Assembly (NCBI GenBank): GCA_002351725.1
Contig: DEHD01000034.1
Span: forward strand, 62,001-126,000
Direction: 5' to 3'
Source of the DNA: Prevotella sp. UBA2809
GTDB lineage: Bacteria; Bacteroidota; Bacteroidia; Bacteroidales; Bacteroidaceae
Length of the DNA: 64,000 bases
The notes under the pieces are model-generated. The model searched no databases, was not told the origin of the DNA, and saw only the letters and a list, made by a program, of their open reading frames with translations. The stretch's first letter is position 1. Every line of letters begins with the position of its first letter. Shown here in pieces: positions 17,326 through 25,384 of the stretch. A program made the position numbers and the translations under genes.

Positions 17326-17357
17326 CAAAGATACTGTATTTCTTGAAATGTAACAAA
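17326..17357 (-). promoter_or_regulatory. Promoter of the HTCS gene
   Basis: Read on the minus strand, -7 box TATCTTTG is at 17333-17326 and a -33 TTTG at 17357-17354, with a 20-bp spacer, a good Bacteroidetes promoter. The -33 element overlaps an ATGTAACAAA copy (17348-17357) that forms an inverted repeat with GTTACA at 17363-17368, so operator occupancy could also affect the regulator's own expression. Confidence 0.7.
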
Positions 17358-17360
17358 GGA

Positions 17361-17427
17361 ATGTTACAAAAATTAAAGTTTTTGATACAAATAATGTGTG
17401 TTTTGTCATAAAAATGGCATATCTTTG
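17361..17427 (+). promoter_or_regulatory. Promoter with 21-bp direct-repeat operator for GH115
   Basis: ATGTTACAAA starts at 17361 and TTGATACAAA at 17382, 21 bp apart, and the -7 box TATCTTTG is at 17420-17427, 38 bp after the second repeat start. No TTTG sits at the usual -33 position. The start of transcription would be near 17434, giving a leader of about 28 nt before ATG 17462. A further single copy, TTGTAACATT, is at 17445-17454 downstream of the start point. Confidence 0.7.
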
Positions 17428-17461
17428 CATCCAATATATGTAATTTGTAACATTAGAGATT

Positions 17462-19951
17462 ATGATTCTACGACATTTTTGGACCAAAACATTGGCGTTT
17501 TTCTTATTTTTGGCATGCACAATTGATTTGATGGCTGCCGAGAAGTTTGTTTTATTTCAAGCGTCACCTGAAACGTGGCAACTAAAGAACTTTTCAGTTG
17601 GTTTAAGTGAGAATGAACATAGTTGCGTTCAATTAGCTGCGAATAATCTTTTGGCCGACATCGAGAAAGTGACTGGGCAGAAAGGGACCATTGTTGCAGA
17701 AAAGATGGAGATCTTAATTGGTACCGTTGGTGTAAACAAGCAAATTGACCAATGGATAAAGCAGGGAGAACTCCAAGATTTGAAAGGAAGAACAGAGAAG
17801 TATATCATTAAGACAATCGGGAACCAGTTGGTGATTGCTGGTAGTGATAAACGTGGTACTGTTTATGGAATCTATGAACTTTCCAAGCAGTTAGGGGTCT
17901 CGCCATGGTATTATTGGGCTGATGTTCCTGTGGAGAAACATACCTATATATATATAAAGAAAGGTGAGTTTACTGATGGAGAACCTGCTGTGCGTTATAG
18001 AGGCTTGTTCCTTAATGATGAGGCTCCTTGTCTTACTACTTGGGTGAAGAATACTTTTGGTACCGATTTTGGTGGCCACAAATTTTATGAAAAGGTGTTT
18101 GAATTAATCCTCCGTCTAAAAGGAAATTATTTGTGGCCAGCCATGTGGGGATGGGCTTTCTATGCGGATGACCCAGAAAATCTGAAGACTGCTGATAAAA
18201 TGGGAATCATGATGGGAACATCTCATCATGAGCCAATGGCTCGTAATCACCAGGAGTATGCCCGTCATCGTAAGGACTGGGGAGCGTGGAATTATTCTAC
18301 CAATAAGCAGAATCTGGACCGATTCTTTCGCGAGGGTATTGAACGTATGAAGAATACGGATGATATTGTTACCATAGGAATGCGTGGTGATGGTGATGAA
18401 GCTATGGGCAATAGTACAGATACCAAACTGCTTGAAAATATCATTAGTAACCAGCGCAGAATCATAAAAGAGGTAACAAAGCGTCCTGCGAAAGAAACTC
18501 CTCAAATATGGGCTTTATATAAAGAAGTACAAGATTATTACGATGCAGGGTTGCGTGTTCCTGATGATGTAACTATCTTGCTGTGTGATGATAACTGGGG
18601 AAATGTACGCAGAATACCTACTGCTGAAGAGAAAAAACGCAAAGGCGGTTGGGGATTGTACTATCATGTTGACTATGTTGGTGCGCCAAGAAACTCTAAA
18701 TGGATAAACGTTACCCCGATACAGAATATGTGGGAGCAGCTACAGTTGGCTTACAATGGTGGAATACAGAAGTTGTGGATTCTCAATGTTGGCGATCTAA
18801 AGCCTATGGAGTACCCCATACAGTTATTTATGGACATGGCATGGAATCCATCTCTGTATAATGCTGATAATCTTTTGGGGCATACACGTGATTTTTGTGC
18901 AGAGAACTTCGGTGAAGATCATGCGGAAGAGGCTGCATCACTTTTAAATCTTGTATGTAAATATAATGGTCGTATAACCTCGGAGATGCTGGATGCTACC
19001 GTTTATACCTGTGATGAGTTTGAACAGGTTGTTAATGAGTACCGTGCCTTGGAAACTCGTGCATTGAGACTCTTCTTAGAGTTGAAGCCTGAATGCCAAG
19101 ATGCTTATCGTCAGATTGTTCTTTTCCCAGTGCAGGCAATGGGAAATATTTATGAGATGTATTATGCGCAGGCCATGAACCGCCAGCTTGCTTCGGTTGG
19201 TGATCCTGATGCAAATGCTTGGGCAGAACGTTGTCGACAGGCGTTTAAACGCGACTCAATGCTTTGCTTATATTATAATAAGGTGATGTCTGGTGGTAAG
19301 TGGGACGGAATGATGATTCAGAAGCATATCAGCTATCGTACATGGAATGATAACTATCGTGCTGATGTCTGTCCAAGACTTGTTTCTGTTCCAGAACCTG
19401 AAAATGGTCCAGTCTTCTCGCCAAAGGATGGCTATATTAGTATAGAGGCGGAACATACATATGATCGTAAAGACGCAAGTAGTGCTAAGTGGACTGTGAT
19501 TCCGTATATGGGGCGTACACTTAGTGGTATTTCGTTGATGCCATATACTGAAAAAACAGACCAGGCAAGACTTATTTATCGCTTTAAGACTGAAGGTGTA
19601 AAGACTGCAAAGGTTCATGTTGTTACAAAATCTACGCTTGATTTCCTGGATAAGGGCGGCTTGGTATATGATTTGTCTGTTGATGGACAGACTCCTGTTA
19701 ATGTTAATTTTAACAAAGATTTGAATGAGAAGCCAGAGAATATCTACTCAAAGTATTATCCTACTGTAGCAAGTAGGGTAGTGGAACAGGTGGTGGAGTT
19801 GCCTCTGGATTCATATAGCGATATTCATACCTTGACTATTCATCCGCAAGATCCTGGTATCGTATTTGAGAAGATAATCATAGATTTTGGCGGCTATAGT
19901 AAGCAGTTCTTGTTTGGTAAAGAATCTCCAAAAACGTATAAACTACAATAA
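17462..19951 (+). CDS. Secreted GH115 xylan alpha-1,2-glucuronidase
   Basis: An 829-residue secreted enzyme of family GH115, which removes (4-O-methyl)glucuronic acid from internal and terminal xylose units of xylan. A hydrophobic leader ends near ...LMAAEK. The N-terminal domain (about residues 30-165) precedes the catalytic barrel, recognised by RYRGLFLNDEAPCLTTW, LKGNYLWPAMWG, MGTSHHEPMARN, MRGDGDEAMG and LCDDNWGNVRRIPT. A C-terminal region (about 640-829) is beta-rich. ATG 17462 was taken because the -7 box at 17420-17427 puts it just after the transcription start. The leader is long (about 24 residues) but has a clear hydrophobic core. It stands alone, divergent from the HTCS gene and followed by the xusA regulatory region. 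Confidence 0.9.
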   Translation: MILRHFWTKTLAFFLFLACTIDLMAAEKFVLFQASPETWQLKNFSVGLSENEHSCVQLAANNLLADIEKVTGQKGTIVAEKMEILIGTVGVNKQIDQWIKQGELQDLKGRTEKYIIKTIGNQLVIAGSDKRGTVYGIYELSKQLGVSPWYYWADVPVEKHTYIYIKKGEFTDGEPAVRYRGLFLNDEAPCLTTWVKNTFGTDFGGHKFYEKVFELILRLKGNYLWPAMWGWAFYADDPENLKTADKMGIMMGTSHHEPMARNHQEYARHRKDWGAWNYSTNKQNLDRFFREGIERMKNTDDIVTIGMRGDGDEAMGNSTDTKLLENIISNQRRIIKEVTKRPAKETPQIWALYKEVQDYYDAGLRVPDDVTILLCDDNWGNVRRIPTAEEKKRKGGWGLYYHVDYVGAPRNSKWINVTPIQNMWEQLQLAYNGGIQKLWILNVGDLKPMEYPIQLFMDMAWNPSLYNADNLLGHTRDFCAENFGEDHAEEAASLLNLVCKYNGRITSEMLDATVYTCDEFEQVVNEYRALETRALRLFLELKPECQDAYRQIVLFPVQAMGNIYEMYYAQAMNRQLASVGDPDANAWAERCRQAFKRDSMLCLYYNKVMSGGKWDGMMIQKHISYRTWNDNYRADVCPRLVSVPEPENGPVFSPKDGYISIEAEHTYDRKDASSAKWTVIPYMGRTLSGISLMPYTEKTDQARLIYRFKTEGVKTAKVHVVTKSTLDFLDKGGLVYDLSVDGQTPVNVNFNKDLNEKPENIYSKYYPTVASRVVEQVVELPLDSYSDIHTLTIHPQDPGIVFEKIIIDFGGYSKQFLFGKESPKTYKLQ

Positions 19952-19985
19952 TTGACATACATCAACTAGCAAGCCGGTCTGGTTG

Positions 19986-20092
19986 TTGTAACACAAACTT
20001 TATATCTTGTAACATTTCTCTTGTTTTGTTACGATATATAAAGTTTGTGTTGTTTATTTATTCTTTATTTTAGCCTATTTTTATTAATTTTG
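19986..20092 (+). promoter_or_regulatory. Double operator and promoter of the xus operon
   Basis: The -7 box TAATTTTG is at 20085-20092. The proximal pair is TTGTTACGAT (20026) and the weaker GTGTTGTTTA (20047), 21 bp apart and 38 bp from the -7 box. A second, better-conserved pair lies upstream: TTGTAACACA (19986) and TTGTAACATT (20007), again 21 bp apart. This is the only promoter in the window with two pairs, and it drives the outer-membrane import complex. The leader before xusA is about 70 nt. Confidence 0.65.
19990..20051 (+). repeat. Large inverted repeat overlapping the xus operator
   Basis: Perfect 16-bp arms AACACAAACTTTATAT (19990-20005) and ATATAAAGTTTGTGTT (20036-20051) flank a 30-bp spacer, inside which GTAAC (20009-20013) and GTTAC (20028-20032) also pair. 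As RNA it would form a long hairpin followed by a T-rich stretch and might end GH115 transcription. As DNA it makes the operator region nearly two-fold symmetric. Confidence 0.7.
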
Positions 20093-20167
20093 CACCCGTT
20101 AACGATGTGAGTCGAAACAAATTTTTTCAATTAACTATAGTCAAATTATGTATCAAAATCAATCAAA

Positions 20168-23100
20168 ATGAAACAGCTAACAAGTCTTTTGAAACGGGCT
20201 GTTCCCACTTTGCTTCTGCTTTTCTGCTCTGCTTTCGCGCAGGCGCAGGGAGGTGGTGTCAACGTAAAGGGTACAGTCGTGGACAATGCAGGTGAGCCTC
20301 TGATTGGCGCATCGGTTGTTGTGAAGGGAAATGCTGGTCTTGGTGCGGTAACGGACTTTGACGGTAATTTCCAGCTGAAAGTTCCTTCGGAGAGCTCGAT
20401 TATTGTCGTGAGCTACGTAGGAATGAACACTAAGGAGTTGAAAGTGGGTCGTGAGCGCACTTTCAAAGTTGTTCTTACCGACAATACTCAGCTTACTGAG
20501 GTTGTTGTTGTAGGTTTCGGTCAGCAGAAGAAAGCCTCGGTTGTGGGTGCTATCACTCAGACCACCGGTGAAGTTCTGGAGCGTGCTGCAGGTATCACTG
20601 ATATCGGTGCTGCCCTGACTGGTAATCTGCCTGGTGTAGTAACTACTGCTTCTCAGGGTATGCCTGGTGAGGAGGAACCAAAGATTCAGATTCGTGGTGC
20701 TTCTTCATGGAACAACTCTGAGCCTCTGGTACTAGTTGATGGTATCGAACGTCCTATGTCAAGTGTTGACATTCAGTCGGTTGCTACTATCTCTGTACTG
20801 AAGGATGCTTCAGCTACTGCCGTATATGGTGTGAAGGGTGCTAATGGTGTTATCCTTATTACTACTAAGCGTGGTTCGGAAGGTAAGGCACAAATCAGTG
20901 TATCTGCTAACGCCATCATGAAGATTCCTTCAAAGTTGCCAGATAAGTACGATTCTTACGACGCTCTTGTTGCTCGTAACGTTGCTATTGAGCATGAGTT
21001 GAATATTTATCCTTCAAGCTGGGCCTATATTCGTCCGATGAACTTCATCGAGAATTACCGTAACCAGGATCCTAATGCAAAGGATGAATTTGGTAACCTC
21101 ATTAGTGAGCGTTATCCTAACGTTGACTGGCAGCGTGCTCTGTTTAAGGACTACACCATGTCTTATAACGCTAACCTGAATGTATCTGGTGGTACACGCT
21201 TTGTAAAGTACTTCGCAAGTGTTGACTTTGTAAGTGAGGGTGACCTTTATAAGGACTTCGGTAATGGTCGTCAGTATCCTACCGGTTATGACTATAAGCG
21301 CGTGAACGTGCGTTCGAACCTTGACTTTAATATTACCAAGACCACTGTACTGAAGGTTAATATCGCTGGTTCTAATGGTCGTCAGATGACACCTTGGAGT
21401 AACTTGGTAAATAATGATTGGCAGGTTTCTCAGCAGTGGGCAGGTGTATATAACATCTCGCCTGATGCATTTATCCCAAAGTACAGCGATGGTTCATGGG
21501 GATTCCTTCCTGGTTCTACTAACGTAAGTAACGCTGCTGTTAGTGTCGCTCTTGGTGGTACACAGTATATTACAACTACTCGTATCACTACCGACTTCGT
21601 GCTGGAGCAGAAGCTCGACTTTATTACAAAGGGATTGAATGCACGTGGTATGATTTCATGGGATAATACCTTCCGCGAGGATAACCGTGGTATCAATGAC
21701 CTCTACAATGATCCTCAGTACAAGTGGATTGACCCACAGACGGGTGCTGTAACTTATAAGTCTGCTTATGAGGGTTACGACCGTTTCGACTATACTCAGG
21801 GTAACAAGTGGTCTACACAGGCTGGCCAAGTTCAGAACTGGGCTACTCAGCGTAACCTCAACTACCAGTTGCAGTTGAACTGGGCTCGTACCTTCGGATT
21901 GCACGATGTTTCTGCCATGGGTGTATTTGCCCGTCAGGAATATGCAACCGGTTCTATGATTCCTAGCTATCGTGAGGACTGGGTATTCCGTGCTACATAC
22001 GGATTTGCAGGAAAGTACTTCTTGGAGTACAATGGTGCTTATAACGGATCGGAGAAATTCTCAAAGGACAACCGTTTTGCATTCTTCAATTCTGGTGCTA
22101 TCGGATGGATGATCAGTGAGGAGCCATTCATGAAGTATCTGCGTGAGAAGAAGATTATCGACATGCTGAAGCTCCGTGCATCTTATGGAGAAATTGGTGA
22201 TGACAATGTTGGTGAACGCTTCCTTTATATGACACAGTGGGCTTATGGTGGTCAGTCTACTCTGGATACAGCTCAGGGTGGAAGCAACAACCCATATAAA
22301 TGGTATCGCGAGAAGTCTGTAGGTAACCCCAATGTACATTGGGAGACCGTAAAGAAGTTTAATGTTGGTCTTGATTATGGAATCTTGGGTGGACTCTTTG
22401 CTGGTTCTATTGAGGTGTTCAAGGATAAGCGTTCTGACATCTTGGTTCCAGGAAAAGAACGTGCTGTTCCATCATACTTCGGCCAGAGCCCTGTAACTGC
22501 TAACTTGGGTAAGGTTACAACTAAGGGTTATGAAATTGAGGTACGCTTCAATAAGGTGTTGAACAACAAGATGCGCTTCTGGGCTAACTTGAGTATGACT
22601 CATGCCGAGAATGTAATCGATGTTAAGGATGACGCGCCTCTGTTGCCAAGCTATCGTAAGCAGGCTGGCTATAGCATCGATCAGGTCCGTACCTTCCTCG
22701 ACAAGGGTATGATGAGTGGTTATGATGCCGTTTACGGATCGCCAAAGCATGATTCTAACGATGATATGAAGTTGCCTGGTGACTACTACATCGCAGATTT
22801 CAATGGTGATGGTGTTGTTGATAATGTGAACGACCAGGTTCCTTATGGTTACTCTGGTTTCCCACAGAATACCTATAATACCACTATTGGTTTCGAGTGG
22901 AAGGGCTTCAGTTGCTTTGCTCAGTTCTATGGTGTAACCAATGTGACTCGTGACGTAACCATGACCAGCTTTGCTGATCCAATGTTGGCTAACGTTTACG
23001 ACCAGGGTACATGGTGGAGCACTGATAGAGAGGGTGCCGATATTGTAACACCACGTTTTAACTCAAAACCATCTTACTATTATGGTACTCAGTACCTTTG

Positions 23101-23335
23101 CGACGGTTCTTATATCCGTCTGAAGAACGTAGAGGTTGCATATACCTTTACACAGCCTTGGGTACAGAAGATGGGCGTTAAGAATCTGAAGGTATTCGTT
23201 AGCGGTAACAACCTCTGGCTCTGGACTCGCATGCCTGATGACCGTGAGTCTAACTTCGGTGGTAACCATACCGCTAGTAACGGTGCTTACCCGACGTTCA
23301 AACGTATTAACCTCGGTGTAAAGTTCAATCTTTAA
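20168..23335 (+). CDS. xusA: SusC-like TonB-dependent outer-membrane transporter
   Basis: A 1055-residue outer-membrane receptor for TonB-driven import of xylo-oligosaccharides. A signal peptide (ending ...AFAQAQ) is followed by a CarboxypepD_reg-like domain (about residues 35-110, VKGTVVDNAGEPLIGASV), a TonB-dependent plug (about 115-240, with IQIRGASSWNNSEPLVLVDG and the AVYGVKGANGVILITTKRG end typical of SusC proteins) and a long beta-barrel ending FKRINLGVKFNL. It is the first gene of a tight six-gene run (gaps of 13-50 bp) whose order matches xusA-xusB-xusC-xusD-xusE-xyn10C, defined in P. bryantii and conserved among xylan-using Bacteroidetes. The upstream double operator suggests strong control by the HTCS. 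Confidence 0.93.
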   Translation: MKQLTSLLKRAVPTLLLLFCSAFAQAQGGGVNVKGTVVDNAGEPLIGASVVVKGNAGLGAVTDFDGNFQLKVPSESSIIVVSYVGMNTKELKVGRERTFKVVLTDNTQLTEVVVVGFGQQKKASVVGAITQTTGEVLERAAGITDIGAALTGNLPGVVTTASQGMPGEEEPKIQIRGASSWNNSEPLVLVDGIERPMSSVDIQSVATISVLKDASATAVYGVKGANGVILITTKRGSEGKAQISVSANAIMKIPSKLPDKYDSYDALVARNVAIEHELNIYPSSWAYIRPMNFIENYRNQDPNAKDEFGNLISERYPNVDWQRALFKDYTMSYNANLNVSGGTRFVKYFASVDFVSEGDLYKDFGNGRQYPTGYDYKRVNVRSNLDFNITKTTVLKVNIAGSNGRQMTPWSNLVNNDWQVSQQWAGVYNISPDAFIPKYSDGSWGFLPGSTNVSNAAVSVALGGTQYITTTRITTDFVLEQKLDFITKGLNARGMISWDNTFREDNRGINDLYNDPQYKWIDPQTGAVTYKSAYEGYDRFDYTQGNKWSTQAGQVQNWATQRNLNYQLQLNWARTFGLHDVSAMGVFARQEYATGSMIPSYREDWVFRATYGFAGKYFLEYNGAYNGSEKFSKDNRFAFFNSGAIGWMISEEPFMKYLREKKIIDMLKLRASYGEIGDDNVGERFLYMTQWAYGGQSTLDTAQGGSNNPYKWYREKSVGNPNVHWETVKKFNVGLDYGILGGLFAGSIEVFKDKRSDILVPGKERAVPSYFGQSPVTANLGKVTTKGYEIEVRFNKVLNNKMRFWANLSMTHAENVIDVKDDAPLLPSYRKQAGYSIDQVRTFLDKGMMSGYDAVYGSPKHDSNDDMKLPGDYYIADFNGDGVVDNVNDQVPYGYSGFPQNTYNTTIGFEWKGFSCFAQFYGVTNVTRDVTMTSFADPMLANVYDQGTWWSTDREGADIVTPRFNSKPSYYYGTQYLCDGSYIRLKNVEVAYTFTQPWVQKMGVKNLKVFVSGNNLWLWTRMPDDRESNFGGNHTASNGAYPTFKRINLGVKFNL

Positions 23336-23350
23336 AATAGAGAAAAAGCA

Positions 23351-25342
23351 ATGAAAAAGTTTATTAATAAATATATAATAGGTGTAGCCGTCATGACGCT
23401 CTCGCTTGGAGCAACGTCATGTAATGACTATCTTGATAAGTCGCCAGATTCGGATGTTAATCCGGAGTCTGCTTTCAAGAACTTCACCGCTTTCCAGGGA
23501 TTTGTAGAGGAAATCTATAACTGTATCCCTAATAAGGAGTCGAATATGTGGTGTACTTCTTTCAACTGGGGCGAGGATGAGATTATGAATGCAGGTCTGG
23601 GTGATGGACATGTTACTGCTCACTTTGACTTGGGCGACTATCGTAACTGGTATAATAACAACCAGAGTTTCCTGCATGCAGACAACCCAGATCCTACTTC
23701 AACCGATAAGTATTCTCATTCGTTGGAGCATGCTTGGTATTGTATTCGTAAAGCCAACATCGGTTTGGAGAATTTTGATAAGATGACAGATGCTACTAAG
23801 GAAGAGAAGAACTTCGTAAAGGGACAGTTGCTCTTTTTCCGTGCATGGTGGCATCACCAGCTCATGGAGTGGTATGGTGGTGTTCCTTATGTTGACGAAG
23901 TGCTGCCTGCTGACCAGGTGCTGACATTGCCTCGCCTTTCGTTTAAGGAGTGCGCTGAGAGATGCGCTGAAGACTATCGTGCCGCAGCAGACTTGTTGCC
24001 TAACGATTGGGATAATACCACTATTGGTAAGAAGACCATTGGTAAGAACGACCTTCGTATCACTAAGGTTTGTGCGCTTGCTTATCTGGGTAAGGTGCTG
24101 CTTTGGGCTGCTTCTCCACTTAATGTGAAGGGTGCTGAGGTTGGTGCATCAAAGAATGGTGACACCTATGCTTACGATGCAGCCATGGCTAGCCGTGCTG
24201 CCGATGCCCTGGGTGAGGCTATTGCACAGGTAGAGAGTGGTGCTACTCCTTATTCTCTGGCAGAGTACAAATATAAGGATATCTATAATCACGAAAAAGC
24301 TGAAGGCTCAAAGAGCAATTACTCTGACATCTTCCGTACAACCGGTCAGGGTTGGAAGATGCCTGGTAGTGTTGAGGCTATCCTGCGTGGTCCTCAGCCT
24401 GATGTAAACGGTTCTAACTGGAACTTTGCTAAGTTGTGGGGGCCAAAGGTTAACAACTTGGTTGAACACGACGCTCTGATCCACATGCCATCTGCCAACT
24501 ATGTGAACTATGCATACGGAATGGCTAATGGTGAGCCTATCTTGAATGCTGACGGTTCGTTCAATGCACAGTCTGGTTTTGATCCAACTCATCCTTTCAA
24601 AGATCGTGACCCACGTTTCTATCACGATATCATGTTCGACGGCTTCAAGTTCCTGAATGCTGATCCAGATAAGGTTGACCAGCCATTCCAGTATCTTGAG
24701 TTGTTTACAGGTGGTAACATGGTTCCTACTGGTAACCCTGAGCGTGAGGCCAATGGTAGCCGTACCGGTTATTTCTGCCAGAAACTTGTTCCTCACCAGT
24801 GTAACAAGTACGATGGTATGTACAACTGGGGTGGTGCACTTCAGACCTATCTGCCTTATCTGCGTCTGGCTGATATCTATCTGCTCTATGCTGAGGCAGG
24901 TGCTGCTGCAAGTGGTGCTGCTCATAAGGCTAAGTGCTCACTCAATGCCGCCGATGCCATCAATGTGCTTCGTGATCGTGTAGGTGCTGGACATGTGGCA
25001 GACAGATTCCTGGCTGACCAGAAGAAGTTCATCGATGAGGTTCGTCGTGAGCGTGCTTGTGAGTTGGCATTCGAAGGATTCCGTTGGCAGGACCTGCAGC
25101 GCTGGCTGCTCCTTACCGAGTATCCGTACAATGTAAAGACTCGTCAGGAATTTAAGAGAGTAGGTAACTATAACTTTGCAGAGAATGATCCTCGAGATGC
25201 TGAGGTTACAGGCTTTGACCCGACAATTAAAGGTCAGACCATTATCGTAGAGCGTAAGTTTGGTACCAAGCATTATCTGCTGCCGTTGAAGGAGAGTGAT
25301 GTATATCTCTATGCTGAGTATCCACAGAATCCAGGATGGTAA
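23351..25342 (+). CDS. xusB: SusD-like surface glycan-binding lipoprotein
   Basis: A 663-residue RagB/SusD-family lipoprotein that would sit on XusA as the oligosaccharide-binding lid. The signal peptide ends in a lipobox with Cys24 (LGATSC), followed by NDYLDKSPDSDVNPESAF, the usual SusD opening. The helical repeat core includes GQLLFFRAWWHHQLMEWYGGVPYVDEVL, and the C-terminal part has LRLADIYLLYAEA and RRERACELAFEGFRWQDLQRW, both standard for the family. It is 15 bp after xusA. At 663 residues it is longer than most SusD proteins, as expected for xylan-type XusB. Specificity for xylan is inferred from the locus. Confidence 0.93.
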   Translation: MKKFINKYIIGVAVMTLSLGATSCNDYLDKSPDSDVNPESAFKNFTAFQGFVEEIYNCIPNKESNMWCTSFNWGEDEIMNAGLGDGHVTAHFDLGDYRNWYNNNQSFLHADNPDPTSTDKYSHSLEHAWYCIRKANIGLENFDKMTDATKEEKNFVKGQLLFFRAWWHHQLMEWYGGVPYVDEVLPADQVLTLPRLSFKECAERCAEDYRAAADLLPNDWDNTTIGKKTIGKNDLRITKVCALAYLGKVLLWAASPLNVKGAEVGASKNGDTYAYDAAMASRAADALGEAIAQVESGATPYSLAEYKYKDIYNHEKAEGSKSNYSDIFRTTGQGWKMPGSVEAILRGPQPDVNGSNWNFAKLWGPKVNNLVEHDALIHMPSANYVNYAYGMANGEPILNADGSFNAQSGFDPTHPFKDRDPRFYHDIMFDGFKFLNADPDKVDQPFQYLELFTGGNMVPTGNPEREANGSRTGYFCQKLVPHQCNKYDGMYNWGGALQTYLPYLRLADIYLLYAEAGAAASGAAHKAKCSLNAADAINVLRDRVGAGHVADRFLADQKKFIDEVRRERACELAFEGFRWQDLQRWLLLTEYPYNVKTRQEFKRVGNYNFAENDPRDAEVTGFDPTIKGQTIIVERKFGTKHYLLPLKESDVYLYAEYPQNPGW

Positions 25343-25384
25343 TTCTTTTAAGTTGAAAATTAAAAGTTAAAAGTGAAAAGTTTT

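Noticed and set aside
17326..17371. A 21-bp direct-repeat operator for the HTCS gene on the minus strand
   Set aside because: Minus-strand copies are 13 bp apart and 36 bp from the -7 box, not the 21/38 geometry of the five other promoters.
25341..25380. A/T-rich near-repeats (AAAAGTTAAAAGTGAAAAG) between xusB and xusC
   Set aside because: Low-complexity tract common before Bacteroidetes genes; no promoter box or stable hairpin.
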